Assembly (NCBI RefSeq): GCF_900155475.1
Contig: NZ_FXAM01000001.1
Span: 1,475,501-1,539,500, forward strand
Direction: 5' to 3'
Length of the DNA: 64,000 nt
Origin: Methylomagnum ishizawai
GTDB taxonomy: Bacteria; Pseudomonadota; Gammaproteobacteria; Methylococcales; Methylococcaceae
Shown here: piece by piece, positions 26,721 through 35,790 of the stretch
How the letters are laid out: each line of letters opens with the position of its first letter
Position numbering within the stretch: position 1 is the stretch's first letter
The notes under the pieces: model-generated
Databases searched by the model: none
Told to the model about the DNA's origin: nothing
What the model saw: only the letters and a program-made list of their open reading frames with translations
Program-made: the position numbers and the translations under genes

Positions 26721-26940
26721 GGGCAGGCCCGGCCAGGAAGGCCAGCACGGGGACGACAGGGTGCGGGTCGTGGATATCGACGATGGCCGCACGTTGTCCA
26801 TCCAGGACATCGCGGATTTCCACGAGTTGATCAACGCCTACAGGGCGTTGAGATGGCTGCTGGCGGCGGGGATCGCCTTCGTGATGCTGGTGGGTTTCGA
26901 CAAGCTCTACGGTTTCGTCAAGGCGCATTGGGTGGGTTGA
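26710..26940 (+). CDS. Single-span membrane protein
   Basis: 76 residues: a charged N-terminal domain (residues 1-48), then one hydrophobic helix (LRWLLAAGIAFVMLVGF) and a short C-terminus. It overlaps its upstream neighbour by 11 bp and its downstream neighbour by one base, so the genes are coupled. It could be a holin, antiholin or spanin-like component of the lysis machinery; nothing in the sequence decides this. Confidence 0.65.
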   Translation: MAAKGRPGQEGQHGDDRVRVVDIDDGRTLSIQDIADFHELINAYRALRWLLAAGIAFVMLVGFDKLYGFVKAHWVG

Positions 26941-27230
26941 TGGCTGCGCAAGGGTATTCGTCGTTGGGGGAGGGTATCGCCACGCTGTGGCGCGGCAAGC
27001 CCCGTCCGCCCGCCAAGGCCGTCAAGGTCGATCTGGCGGAGGTCCGGGCGCGGGCCATCGAGGAGGCCCGCCTGCGCGGGGTGGACATCGATGTGGATGG
27101 GTTGATCGAGGCGGCGGTGGCGGACCGGGGCGTCCTGGACGCGCGGACCCGTGTCGGCGCGGCCCTCGCCCTGGCCGAGGAGGGATTGAGCGATGGAAGC
27201 CGGGGAAAAGCCACGGACCGGACAGGTTGA
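26940..27230 (+). CDS. Hypothetical phage protein upstream of terminase
   Basis: 96 residues, mainly helical and charged (VDLAEVRARAIEEARLRGVD, then VGAALALAEEGLS). ATG shares its A with the previous TGA. It overlaps the following gene by 38 bp in another frame. No family recognised. Confidence 0.65.
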   Translation: MAAQGYSSLGEGIATLWRGKPRPPAKAVKVDLAEVRARAIEEARLRGVDIDVDGLIEAAVADRGVLDARTRVGAALALAEEGLSDGSRGKATDRTG

Positions 27231-27588
27231 ATCGAGGCTGGCGCAAATCCGCGCGATGTTCCGCGAGCGGGGGTTCGACCCCATCGCGGTGGTGATCGAG
27301 GAAATCCAGGCCGGGCCACGGGTGGTCGGGGGGATCGTCATGGGGTTGTCGGCGTCGGAGACGGTTTCGGCGGCGCTCGGCGTGGCGAAGCTGGAAGCGG
27401 AGTGGGAGAAGATCGAACTCGCCAAGAACCCCCCGGCGGGGAAGCGCGGCGGGGCGCGGGTCACGGTCAACCCGGATGGGTCGGTACAGACCGATATTTT
27501 CGCGGACCTGGAAAGCATCTCGGATGAGCAACTCGAACAACGCATCGCCCGCCGACAGGAAGCGCTCGGAATTGTTGGCGCTGGATAG
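27193..27588 (+). CDS. Probable small terminase subunit or terminase-associated protein
   Basis: 131 residues, with GAGGAGG before its ATG. It lies immediately before and overlaps the terminase large subunit by 65 bp, the position of TerS. It is mostly helical (LAQIRAMFRERGFDPIAVVI, then SASETVSAALGVAKLEAEWE) with a flexible tail (NPPAGKRGGARVTVNPDGSV). No helix-turn-helix is evident, so the TerS role rests on synteny. Confidence 0.55.
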   Translation: MEAGEKPRTGQVESRLAQIRAMFRERGFDPIAVVIEEIQAGPRVVGGIVMGLSASETVSAALGVAKLEAEWEKIELAKNPPAGKRGGARVTVNPDGSVQTDIFADLESISDEQLEQRIARRQEALGIVGAG

Positions 27589-29071
27589 GGAACTGGCGGA
27601 ACTGGAGCGGCGGCGGGCACGGCGGAAGTTGTTCACGTACTACCCGGAGACCGGCCCGCTCCGGCGTGGGGTGTACCCCAAGCACCTGGAGTTCTTCCGG
27701 GCCGGGAGGGATTTCCAGGAGCGCTGCGCCATGGCGGCGAACCGGATCGGCAAAACCGAGGGCATGGGCGGCTACGAGTGCGCCCTGCATCTGACGGGCC
27801 GGTACCCGGATTGGTGGCCGGGGCGGCGGTTCGATAGGCCGGTCAAGGCCATCGTGGCGGGCAAGCTGAAGGAGTCCACCCGCGACATCGTGCAGGAGAA
27901 GTTGTTCGGGCCCATCCTCTACCGGGGCGGCGGCAAGGCGTTCGCGGGCACGGGCCTGGTGCCGGGCGACGACATCGCCAAGGCGTTGTGGCGCACGGGG
28001 ATCAACCCGCCGATGGCCGACACGGTGTATGTCGTCCATTGGAAGGAGGGACAACCGGATGGCTATTCGATTTGCAAGTTGAAGAGCTATGAGCAGGGCC
28101 GGGCGGTGTTCGAGGGGTTCGAGGCCGATGTGTTCTGGGGCGACGAGGAGCCGCCGTGGGAAGTCTATGACGAGGCGATGATCCGGCTCATGACGACCGG
28201 CGGACTGTCGATGCTGACCTACACGCCGCTGGACGGCATCACCGAGGTGGTGGAACTGTTCATGCCGGGGATCGGCATCGGGCCGGTGCCGGAGTCCACC
28301 ACCAAGTACACGGTCAACGCGGGGTGGGACGACGCGCCGCATTTGAGCCCGGAGGAAATCGCCAAGCGCCGGGCGGAAACGCCGAAAAGGTTGTTGGCGG
28401 CGCGGTCGCAGGGGTTGCCGGTGCTGGGGTCGGGGCTGATCTTCCCGGTGGACGACGATGGGATCGTGGTCGATCCGTTCCCCCTCCCGGACCATTGGCC
28501 GCGCATCTGCGGGCAGGATTTCGGGTGGGACCATCCGCACGCCAATGTGTGGCTGGCCTGGGACCGGGAGACCGACACCGTGTACGTCTACGACGAGTAC
28601 GCGGCGTCGGAATCGTCGGCCCCCATCCATGCCTCGGCGATCAAGGCGCGGGGGGATTGGATTCCGGTGGCCTGGCCCGCCGATGGCTTGCAGCACGAGA
28701 AGGGGTCGGGCACCCAGTTGGCCGGGCAATACCGGGCCGAAGGCGTGGCGATGCTGCACGAACACGCGAGGTTCCCGGAGGTGGGGGAAAGCACCGAGAC
28801 GGAATCCAGCCGGGTGAGCGTCGAGGCCGGGCTGAACGAGATGTTGACCCGGATGGAAACCGGGCGTTGGAAGGTGTTCCGGGCGTGCCAGGGCTGGTTG
28901 AAGGAAAAGGCCATCTACCGGAGGGACAAGAAAGGCAAGATCGTGAAGACCAACGACGACCGGATCGACGCCAGCCGCTACGGGCTGATGATGCTCAGGT
29001 TCGCCCGGACCCGGCCCGTGGCGCGGGACTCCCTGTCCGGCTATTACGGCCGCAAGGCGGGTTGGCGCTGA
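27524..29071 (+). CDS. Terminase large subunit
   Basis: A 515-residue DNA-packaging ATPase/nuclease. Walker A ANRIGKTE at residues 72-79, Walker B VFWGDEEPP, coupling motif TYTPLDGITEV, and a RuvC-like nuclease domain beginning GQDFGWDHPHANVWLAWDRE with later acidic residues (DDRIDASRYG). The RIGKTE Walker A is typical of podoviral and P22/N4-capsid type packaging motors. ATG 27524 is chosen; the frame is open 16 codons upstream. The stop overlaps the next possible start. Confidence 0.92.
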   Translation: MSNSNNASPADRKRSELLALDRELAELERRRARRKLFTYYPETGPLRRGVYPKHLEFFRAGRDFQERCAMAANRIGKTEGMGGYECALHLTGRYPDWWPGRRFDRPVKAIVAGKLKESTRDIVQEKLFGPILYRGGGKAFAGTGLVPGDDIAKALWRTGINPPMADTVYVVHWKEGQPDGYSICKLKSYEQGRAVFEGFEADVFWGDEEPPWEVYDEAMIRLMTTGGLSMLTYTPLDGITEVVELFMPGIGIGPVPESTTKYTVNAGWDDAPHLSPEEIAKRRAETPKRLLAARSQGLPVLGSGLIFPVDDDGIVVDPFPLPDHWPRICGQDFGWDHPHANVWLAWDRETDTVYVYDEYAASESSAPIHASAIKARGDWIPVAWPADGLQHEKGSGTQLAGQYRAEGVAMLHEHARFPEVGESTETESSRVSVEAGLNEMLTRMETGRWKVFRACQGWLKEKAIYRRDKKGKIVKTNDDRIDASRYGLMMLRFARTRPVARDSLSGYYGRKAGWR

Positions 29072-29082
29072 TGGAGGGCGGG

Positions 29083-31107
29083 ATGCAGCAGCGGGTGGTG
29101 GACAAGCTGGACCGGGACCGCGACCCGCGTTCCGATGGCCTGACCCTGGCGCAGTTCGAGAAGTTCACCCAGCAAATCCGGGATCAACCGGACTGGCGGG
29201 GGGAGGCGGACAGGTGTGCCGACTACTACGACAACAACCAGTTGGACCGGGAAACCCTGGCGCGGCTGGAAGCGCGGGGTATGGGGCCGCTGATCCGCAA
29301 CCTGGTCAAGCCGACCATCGATCTGGTCCTGGGGATCGAGGCACAGAACAAGCGGGACTGGCGGGTGGAGGCCGATACCGACGAGGTGGAGGCGACCGCC
29401 GAGGGGCTTTCCAGCAAGCTGCACGAATCGGAGCGGGAGACGCGGGCCGACCGGGCGATTTCCGATGCGTTCGGCGCGTCGGTCAAGGCCGGGCTGGGTT
29501 GGGTGGAGGTCGGGGAAAGCCCGGACCCGTTCGACTATCCCGACACCGTGGAATACATCCACCGCCGGGAAATGTGGTGGGACTGGTTCGCCCGGAAGCC
29601 GGACCTGAAGGACGCGGGCTGGTTGATCCGGCGGCGCTGGTACGAGGTGGATTACCTCAAGGGGCTGCTGCCGCAATGGGCCTGGGTGTTCGACACGGCG
29701 TTCGACAACTGGGGCCGGGCCTGGATCGATAGCGGCGACCGGCAACCCTGGCTGAGCGAGGGGCCGGAACAGCCCGCGCGGTCCTCGTTGACGGAAATGG
29801 AGTGGATCGACCGGACCCGGCGGCGGGTGTGCCTGCACGAGGTCCGGCACCGGGTCTATGTGCGCGGGCATGTACTCGCGCTGCCGGATGGCCGGGTGGT
29901 GGAGTTGGACCTGGACAATCCGATGCACCTCCTGGCGGTCAATCAGGGCGTCAGGCCGGAGGCGCGGCTGTATTCCAAGTGGCAGGTGAGCCTGTGGGCC
30001 GGACCCTATCGGCTTTCGGCCAGCGACAAAATCCCCAACGGGTTGCCCTGGATTCCGTTCTGGGCGTTCCGGGAGGATTTGACGGGCATCCCCTACGGGA
30101 TGATCCGCACCATGGTCTCGCAGCAGGACGAGGTGAACGCCCGGCGGCAGATGCTGATGTGGCTGCTGTCGTCGGTGGTGGTGCAGATGGACGCCGATGC
30201 CCTGGACCAGAACAACAACACCGTGACGGATGTCATGGAACGGGTGGCCCGCCCGGATTTCGCGGTGATCCTCGACCCGAACCGGACCAACAAGGCGGGC
30301 GGGTTCAATATCAGCCGCAACGCCCAGTTGGCGAACCAGCAGTTCGAGGTGATGAAGGACGCAGAACAAGGCTTGCAGTCGGTGGCCGGGGTGTTCGGGC
30401 AGATGCTCGGCGACGCCGGGTCGGTGACGGCGGGCACGGCGATCAACCAGCTCATCAACCAGGGCACCACGGGGCTGGCGGAACTGTTCGATAACCTCGG
30501 CTATGCCCGGCGGCTGGTCGGCGAGCGGTTGCTGGGCCAAATCCGCCAGCGCATCAAGGGTGTGGAGGTGGACGTGGTGGTGGGCGAACGGGGCAAGCCC
30601 CGGTCGATCATCACCCTGAACCGGCCTGCGGTGGACCCGCGGACCGGCCTGGTTTACCTGGAAAACGACACCGAGCGCTGCAAGCTGAAGGTGGCGCTGG
30701 AGGATGTGCCGTCCACGCCGACCTACCGCACCCAGCAGCAAACCATGATGGCCGAGATGATCAAGGGCCTGCCGCCCCAACTACAGGCCGTCGCCGCGCC
30801 GTATTGGGTGGAACTGGGCGATAGTCCCAGGAAACACGAGTTGGCCGGGGCGATGCGGAAAGTCCTGGGGTTGGACGACGACACCGGGGAAGACCCCGAG
30901 AAGATGGCCTTACAGCAGCAGGTCCAGCAACTCACGGCGGCGCTGGAGCAACTCAAGCAAGCGCCGGTCATCGCCAAGACCCAGGCCGAGGCCGAGCGGG
31001 CGCGGGCCGACGCCGAGCATAAACGGGCGCAGACCGATAGGTTGCAGTTGGAGACGCTCGACCAAATCCATAGGCCGGCCGGGGACGCCCCGGCGGCCCG
31101 GCACTGA
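29083..31107 (+). CDS. P22-like portal protein
   Basis: A 674-residue portal, the dodecameric ring at the packaging vertex. It follows terminase directly. P22-type features include an N-terminal helical clip/stem region with ADYYDNNQLD, GIEAQNKRDWRVEADTDE, the crown/wing segment WIPFWAFREDLTGIPYGMIR, QMLGDAGSVTAGTAINQLIN, and a C-terminal coiled coil (residues ~600-655) like the P22 barrel. ATG 29083 has a GGAGGG site; an ATG at 29071 overlaps the terminase stop and would add four residues. Confident in function; the P22 relationship rests on visible segments. Confidence 0.9.
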   Translation: MQQRVVDKLDRDRDPRSDGLTLAQFEKFTQQIRDQPDWRGEADRCADYYDNNQLDRETLARLEARGMGPLIRNLVKPTIDLVLGIEAQNKRDWRVEADTDEVEATAEGLSSKLHESERETRADRAISDAFGASVKAGLGWVEVGESPDPFDYPDTVEYIHRREMWWDWFARKPDLKDAGWLIRRRWYEVDYLKGLLPQWAWVFDTAFDNWGRAWIDSGDRQPWLSEGPEQPARSSLTEMEWIDRTRRRVCLHEVRHRVYVRGHVLALPDGRVVELDLDNPMHLLAVNQGVRPEARLYSKWQVSLWAGPYRLSASDKIPNGLPWIPFWAFREDLTGIPYGMIRTMVSQQDEVNARRQMLMWLLSSVVVQMDADALDQNNNTVTDVMERVARPDFAVILDPNRTNKAGGFNISRNAQLANQQFEVMKDAEQGLQSVAGVFGQMLGDAGSVTAGTAINQLINQGTTGLAELFDNLGYARRLVGERLLGQIRQRIKGVEVDVVVGERGKPRSIITLNRPAVDPRTGLVYLENDTERCKLKVALEDVPSTPTYRTQQQTMMAEMIKGLPPQLQAVAAPYWVELGDSPRKHELAGAMRKVLGLDDDTGEDPEKMALQQQVQQLTAALEQLKQAPVIAKTQAEAERARADAEHKRAQTDRLQLETLDQIHRPAGDAPAARH

Positions 31108-31114
31108 TTACGGC

Positions 31115-31136
31115 CCCCCGCCGATACGGGGGATTT
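31115..31136 (+). terminator. Weak terminator-like hairpin after portal
   Basis: CCCCC (31115-31119) and GGGGG (31128-31132) enclose eight bases and are followed by ATTTT. It may only attenuate transcription between portal and scaffold. Confidence 0.35.
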
Positions 31137-31172
31137 TCGGACCTATCCGACAAACTAGGCGAGGGTAATGGG

Positions 31173-32255
31173 ATGAGTGTGAATAGCGGGGATTGGGTGT
31201 CGTTCGACGACGCGGACGATGATTCCACGGGATTCGGGGATTTATATCAGCCGGAAGCCACCGGGCCGAGCCTTTCCGAACTGGCGCGGCAGATGGATTC
31301 CGGCGCGGTCCAGGTTCCCGGCGGGGTCGCAACGGGCGATAAGCAAACGGCCACGGTCGCGCCCACCGGGGCCAACGGCGGCGGCGAGCAGCCCAACAAC
31401 CCGGCGGACGAGGAGGGGAGGCCGGTCCTGACGGCGGATGGCAAGCACGCCATCCCCTACGAGGTGTTGAAAAGCACCCGGATGAACCTGCAGGCGATGG
31501 AGCAGCGCAACCGCGAGGCGGAAGCGGAAATCGCGAGGCTGAAGGCCCAATTGGGCCAGGAACCGGCGTCAGCCGGGGCCGGGCAGCCACCGGGCGCACA
31601 GCCGACGGCGGAGGCCGTTGCGGCGGGCGGGCTGACGGAAGATGAGTTGGCGATCCTGGAGGAGGATTTCCCGGAACAGGCCAAGGCCTACCGGAGCCAA
31701 CAAGCGGTGCTGAAAGCCCTGCAAGACAAGGTCACCGCGATGGAGGCGCGGGTGGACCCGATCCATCAACAGGCCCGGCAGCAACGCCAGACCCAGGAGC
31801 GGGAGCAAATGGCGGCGATCCAAGCCGCCGTGGACCAAGTGCCGGTGTTGAGCTATTTGCGGGCGACGGCGGGGGCCAATCCCGCCAATGCCCGATTGCT
31901 GGCCGAGGCCAAGGAGATCGCCGACCGGTTCGAGGGTTTGCCGCGTTGGCGGAACGAACCCCCAGGATCGGTGAGGTTCTTCCAGGCCGTGGCCCAGGAG
32001 CTTGAACAGACCGTCGGCAAGGTCGCCCTACCCCCCGAATACCAATCCTCCCAAACCCTCAGGCAGCAAGCGGACACCGCCGTGGCGCGGGCCGGACAGT
32101 TCGTGCCGACACGGATTGCCGACCTGCCCGGCGGGGTCGCGCCAGAGTCGGACGAGGGCCGCTACAACCATATGAGCCTGTCGGAGCTTTCCAACCTCAT
32201 GATCACCATGAGCGAAGCGCAGCGGCAGGAATTCATGCGGCGTCACGTCTGGTAA
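31173..32255 (+). CDS. Capsid scaffolding protein (putative)
   Basis: A 360-residue acidic protein between portal and major capsid, the usual scaffold position. The N-terminal ~90 residues are disordered and Gly/Asp/Pro rich, followed by a long coiled coil (NLQAMEQRNREAEAEIARLK), another helical segment (LKALQDKVTAMEARVDPIHQ), and a C-terminal helix (SLSELSNLMITMSEAQRQEF) that could contact the capsid. This layout is common for scaffolds, but there is no sequence signature that proves it. Confidence 0.72.
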   Translation: MSVNSGDWVSFDDADDDSTGFGDLYQPEATGPSLSELARQMDSGAVQVPGGVATGDKQTATVAPTGANGGGEQPNNPADEEGRPVLTADGKHAIPYEVLKSTRMNLQAMEQRNREAEAEIARLKAQLGQEPASAGAGQPPGAQPTAEAVAAGGLTEDELAILEEDFPEQAKAYRSQQAVLKALQDKVTAMEARVDPIHQQARQQRQTQEREQMAAIQAAVDQVPVLSYLRATAGANPANARLLAEAKEIADRFEGLPRWRNEPPGSVRFFQAVAQELEQTVGKVALPPEYQSSQTLRQQADTAVARAGQFVPTRIADLPGGVAPESDEGRYNHMSLSELSNLMITMSEAQRQEFMRRHVW

Positions 32256-32309
32256 CGATGTCGCCGTCCGGGGATGGCCCCGGATGGCCTTACTCGATTG
32301 GGTGCAAGT

Positions 32310-33614
32310 ATGCAGACACAAAGACCCGCGGGCCATGTCGATGCCGTGAAAGCCTATACGGTATCGACCTTTGGCCGCATCGCACGGGCACCGGGATGGT
32401 TCAAGAACCTGACCGGCCCCGCCCAGACCGGGCAGGTGCAAGCCCAGGACGCCCTGGAAGGGCGCAGCACGCCGACCATGCCGGTGGTGCGGATCAGCGC
32501 CCTGGCCAATACGCCGGGCGACAAGGCCAGCGTCACCCTGTTCGATACGCTGAAGGGTTCGCCGATCATGGGGAACCGCAACCTGGAAGGCAATGAACAG
32601 AGCCTGGAGTCGTCCAGCCAGGATATCCGGCTGGACGAGATGGGGCAGGGGGTCGATGCCGGTAAGCGCATGGATCAGAAGCGCATCGTGACCGAACTGT
32701 TGCCGATGGCGGAATCGGCGCTGGCCGGGTGGTTCCCCAAAGCCTACAACCAGTTGGCCTTGATCCATGTGGCGGGCTCGCGCGGAACCCGGACGGGCGG
32801 CGATTGGGTGATTCCGTTGGCGTCCGATACCAACTTCGACCGGATCGCCGTCAACAGGATATTGGCACCGAGCTACAACCGGCATTTGGTCATCGACGGA
32901 CCGGGGTTCGCGGGCAACAACGGGGCGGGGCTGGGGTCGGTCGACTCGGGGGACGTTTGGACCCTGGACCACATCGACTATCTGGCGCTGCTGCTGAACG
33001 TGCTGGACGTGCCGCTCCAGCCGGTGATCATCCCCGGCGACCGGGCGGCGATGGACAAGCCCATCAAGGCGGTGCTGTTCCTGACCCCCGCGCAGATGAA
33101 CCAGTTCACCACGCAGAACAGCGGGCGGACCTGGGCGGATATGGTGAAGATGGCTTATGCCCGCAAATCCAGCATGTCCGAGCCGCATCCGCTGTTCGAC
33201 GGCGAGCCGGGGCTGTGGAAGGGCATCCTCATCAAGGAAATGCCGGTGAACTACGTGGTGGGCTGGAATCCCGGCGACACCACCAGGATCGTCACCGAGG
33301 CGGACCGGTATACGGGCACCGAAAGCGATCAAACCGTGAACGGCTCGCTGGGTTCCAGCTATCAGGTGGAGCGGGCCTTGCTGATGGGCGGGCAAGCGCT
33401 GGGGTTCCTGGAAGGCGGCTTGAAGTCGAACGGCTATTGGTTCGAGTTGAAGCGGCGCAAGTACGACTACGACCGGGGCAACGCCATCGGGGGCTTCACC
33501 TGTATGGGGATGCAGAAACTCCGGTTCACCCCGCAAGCGGCCAACGGCCAGCTGGAACCCACCGATCATGGCGTCATCGTCGTCGATTCGGTGGTCAAGA
33601 AAATCTCTTTGTGA
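32310..33614 (+). CDS. Major capsid protein, N4-gp56 family
   Basis: A 434-residue capsid protein (HK97 fold family typified by N4 gp56). Recognisable segments: AVKAYTVSTFGRIARAPGWF, GDKASVTLFDTLKGSPIMGN, SSQDIRLDEMGQGVDAGKRM, DQKRIVTELLPMAESALAGW, and near the end a region with YDYDRGNAIGGFTCMGMQKL. These follow the standard order of the family. ATG 32310 (MQTQRPAG) begins the conserved part. An in-frame ATG at 32274 adds 12 residues, and neither has a strong ribosome binding site. A highly expressed virion component is expected. Confidence 0.92.
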   Translation: MQTQRPAGHVDAVKAYTVSTFGRIARAPGWFKNLTGPAQTGQVQAQDALEGRSTPTMPVVRISALANTPGDKASVTLFDTLKGSPIMGNRNLEGNEQSLESSSQDIRLDEMGQGVDAGKRMDQKRIVTELLPMAESALAGWFPKAYNQLALIHVAGSRGTRTGGDWVIPLASDTNFDRIAVNRILAPSYNRHLVIDGPGFAGNNGAGLGSVDSGDVWTLDHIDYLALLLNVLDVPLQPVIIPGDRAAMDKPIKAVLFLTPAQMNQFTTQNSGRTWADMVKMAYARKSSMSEPHPLFDGEPGLWKGILIKEMPVNYVVGWNPGDTTRIVTEADRYTGTESDQTVNGSLGSSYQVERALLMGGQALGFLEGGLKSNGYWFELKRRKYDYDRGNAIGGFTCMGMQKLRFTPQAANGQLEPTDHGVIVVDSVVKKISL

Positions 33615-33626
33615 GGAGCGGCCCCC

Positions 33627-34070
33627 ATGACGGTTTATTACACGGACCGGATGGTGCCGGTCTACACGCCCGGCGATGGCTGCGCGGTGGTTTATCCGGG
33701 GCGGGTGGCGGTATCCGCCGCGCCCGCCCAGGATGACGAAATCCGGTTGGTACTCATTCCCGCCGGGACCGAGGTCCACCGCGTGGTCATCAAAAACCCG
33801 GACCTGGACAGCAACGGCAGCCCCGCCCTCGCGGCCAAGATCGGGTTCGCGCCCGCCGATGGGACGGAGGGGGCTTCCGGCGACGATACCCAGGTGAAGG
33901 CGGCGGGGGCGTGGGCGCAAGCGGCGGCGACCACGACCTATGAGCTGTTCCCGCCGGTCCAGGTCGATGTGGATTCCTACCTGAACATCGTCGTCACCAC
34001 CGGACCCGGCACGGGGGCGACCGGCACGGTCTATGGCAAGGTGGAAGGGCGGGCTACGGGCCGACCTTGA
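33627..34070 (+). CDS. Head-associated structural protein (putative decoration protein)
   Basis: 147 residues directly after the capsid gene with GAGGAG upstream. The predicted content is all beta: YYTDRMVPVYTPGDGCAVVY, IRLVLIPAGTEVHRVVIKN, YELFPPVQVDVDSYLNIVVT. It probably coats or stabilises the head, based on position and fold. No specific family recognised. Confidence 0.65.
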   Translation: MTVYYTDRMVPVYTPGDGCAVVYPGRVAVSAAPAQDDEIRLVLIPAGTEVHRVVIKNPDLDSNGSPALAAKIGFAPADGTEGASGDDTQVKAAGAWAQAAATTTYELFPPVQVDVDSYLNIVVTTGPGTGATGTVYGKVEGRATGRP

Positions 34071-34113
34071 ACTGGGCGGGGGTTTCCCCGCCTTTTGGGT
34101 TTTTGGAGCGTAT

Positions 34114-34686
34114 ATGAACACAGTGGTTGCAAGCGGCGCGGGGAATGTGGCCCGGCGGATCAAGTACATCGGCAGCAAGCCGGGGGGACGGCGCGATACG
34201 GTGGCGGGAACCGACCTGCATTGGCCCGGCCCCGGCGCGGTGTTGGTGGTCGCGCCGCATGTCGCGGCGAGGCTGGTGGCCTACCCGGATATTTGGGAGG
34301 ACGTGACCGACCGGGATCAACCCGACTTGTTGGCGGAGGCCGCGTCCAGCGGCTTGGAAGTGGCGCGGTTGCGGGAGGAAAACGCGCAACTGCGCGAGGA
34401 GGTGTATTTGCTGCGGCAGGAGAAAGCCTTGCTGGAGGAGCGGATACAACGGTTGGAGGCCGGGCCGACGCGGGCCGGGGTGTTGGAGCCGCTGGCACCG
34501 GGCGCAAACGCCGACCCGCCCGCGCCGGAAACCCTTCCCATCCCGCAGGTGCCGGACCTGGACAGGATGGACAAGCGGGCGCTGATGGAATTCGCGCAGC
34601 AGGAGTTGCAGTTGGACCTGGACGGGAAACTGTACCCGAAGGACATGCGGGCGCAAATCGCCAGCACATTGATGGCGCGGGGCTAG
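34114..34686 (+). CDS. Phage protein with coiled coil and C-terminal HeH/LEM-like helix-extended-helix
   Basis: 190 residues from ATG 34114 with GGAG upstream. The N-terminal ~65 residues are beta-rich (IKYIGSKPGGRRDTVAGTDL, then GPGAVLVVAPHVAARLVAYP). Residues ~78-120 form a coiled coil (REENAQLREEVYLLRQEKAL). The C-terminal ~40 residues (LDRMDKRALMEFAQQELQLD, LYPKDMRAQIASTLM) look like the HeH/LEM or gp35-C-terminal motif often found at the end of small head genes. Probably a virion or assembly component. Confidence 0.62.
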   Translation: MNTVVASGAGNVARRIKYIGSKPGGRRDTVAGTDLHWPGPGAVLVVAPHVAARLVAYPDIWEDVTDRDQPDLLAEAASSGLEVARLREENAQLREEVYLLRQEKALLEERIQRLEAGPTRAGVLEPLAPGANADPPAPETLPIPQVPDLDRMDKRALMEFAQQELQLDLDGKLYPKDMRAQIASTLMARG

Positions 34687-34689
34687 GCC

Positions 34690-35328
34690 ATGGCCACGCC
34701 GGGAGACTTCCTGGGCCATGTGCTGCCAGCGGTGCCGGGCTGCCCGGACCTGGCGGCGAAGCTCGACATCCGGCGGGCGTGCGTCCAGTTCTGCCGCGAG
34801 GCGCGGGTGTGGCGGGCCTGGCTCGATCCGGTGGATGTGGTGGCGGGGTGGATGGAATACGCCTTGCCGGTGCCGGTCGGGGCGACCGTTGCGCGGGTCG
34901 AGGAGGCGAAGCTGGGCGATACCCGGCTGGGGCCGATGACGCGGGAGGACGCCCTGGCGGCCTACGGGGAAACCTGGGACACGGGCTTGCGCGGGGAGTC
35001 CCGGAATTATCTGGTGCCGGGGCCGGGGACGCTGGCCCTGGTGCCGATCCCGGCGCGGGACGGGGCGGGGCTGTTGAAGGTCTTCGCGACGCTGGAACCC
35101 ACCCCGACAGCGGCCACGGTGCCGGATTGGTTGCTGGCGGATTACCCGGAAACCATCGCGCACGGGGCTTTGGCCCGGTTGTTGGCGGTGCCGGGGAAAC
35201 CTTGGAGCAATCCGCAGTTGGCGCTATGGCATGGGCGGAGGTTCCAGGCCGATATCGGGAGTTATGCGGCGGTGGTCGCGCAGGGGTGGACGTGTAGGCC
35301 GCTGGGTACGCGGTCGGTTTTCAGGTAG
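34690..35328 (+). CDS. Head-tail adaptor-like protein
   Basis: 212 residues starting DFLGHVLPAVPGCPDLAAKL, then DIRRACVQFCREARVWRAWL, a pattern common to a phage protein near the head-tail junction that forms helical adaptor rings. The remainder is beta-rich (VEEAKLGDTRLGPMTREDAL, LALVPIPARDGAGLLKVFAT) with a final helical segment. It is distantly similar in layout to the adaptor paralogues downstream. Function inferred. Confidence 0.62.
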   Translation: MATPGDFLGHVLPAVPGCPDLAAKLDIRRACVQFCREARVWRAWLDPVDVVAGWMEYALPVPVGATVARVEEAKLGDTRLGPMTREDALAAYGETWDTGLRGESRNYLVPGPGTLALVPIPARDGAGLLKVFATLEPTPTAATVPDWLLADYPETIAHGALARLLAVPGKPWSNPQLALWHGRRFQADIGSYAAVVAQGWTCRPLGTRSVFR

Positions 35329-35340
35329 CGGGGATGCGGT

Positions 35341-35787
35341 ATGGTGCTGGTGAGGGCGTTGTCGGGCGGTGCCCGCGTGGAGACGGGCAATGGCCATCGA
35401 TATTATTTTTCCGGGCGGGCGGACGGGACGTTCTGCGCCGATGTGGGCGTGGCGGACGTGGCTTATTTCGCTGGGCGGGCGGCGGAGTTCGAGGTGGTGG
35501 ATTCCGTGGCCACCGGCCTTGCCAGCGCGACCCTGGCCAATGTGGCGTCCAGCGCCACCAGCGTCGTCTTGGTGGTCGCCAATGCCCGCCGCAATCGGCT
35601 CATCGTCGTCAACGACTCGGCCTCGATCTTGTACCTCAAGTTCGGCGTGGGGGCTTCCAGCACCTCCTTCAGTATCAGGCTCTATCCCAACGAGACCTAC
35701 GAGAGCCCGCCGTCCGGGGTCTATACGGGCCGGGTGGACGCCATTTGGAGCGCGGTCAATGGCGCCGCCCGCGTGACGGAGTTGTAG
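35341..35787 (+). CDS. Hypothetical virion protein
   Basis: 148 residues, all-beta and Gly/Ala/Ser/Val rich. The middle (NARRNRLIVVNDSASILYLK, then SFSIRLYPNETYESPPSG) resembles a short domain found in many phage structural proteins that caps fibre or head-decoration proteins. It lies between adaptor and a signal-peptide protein. No specific role can be assigned. Confidence 0.6.
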   Translation: MVLVRALSGGARVETGNGHRYYFSGRADGTFCADVGVADVAYFAGRAAEFEVVDSVATGLASATLANVASSATSVVLVVANARRNRLIVVNDSASILYLKFGVGASSTSFSIRLYPNETYESPPSGVYTGRVDAIWSAVNGAARVTEL

Positions 35788-35790
35788 GCC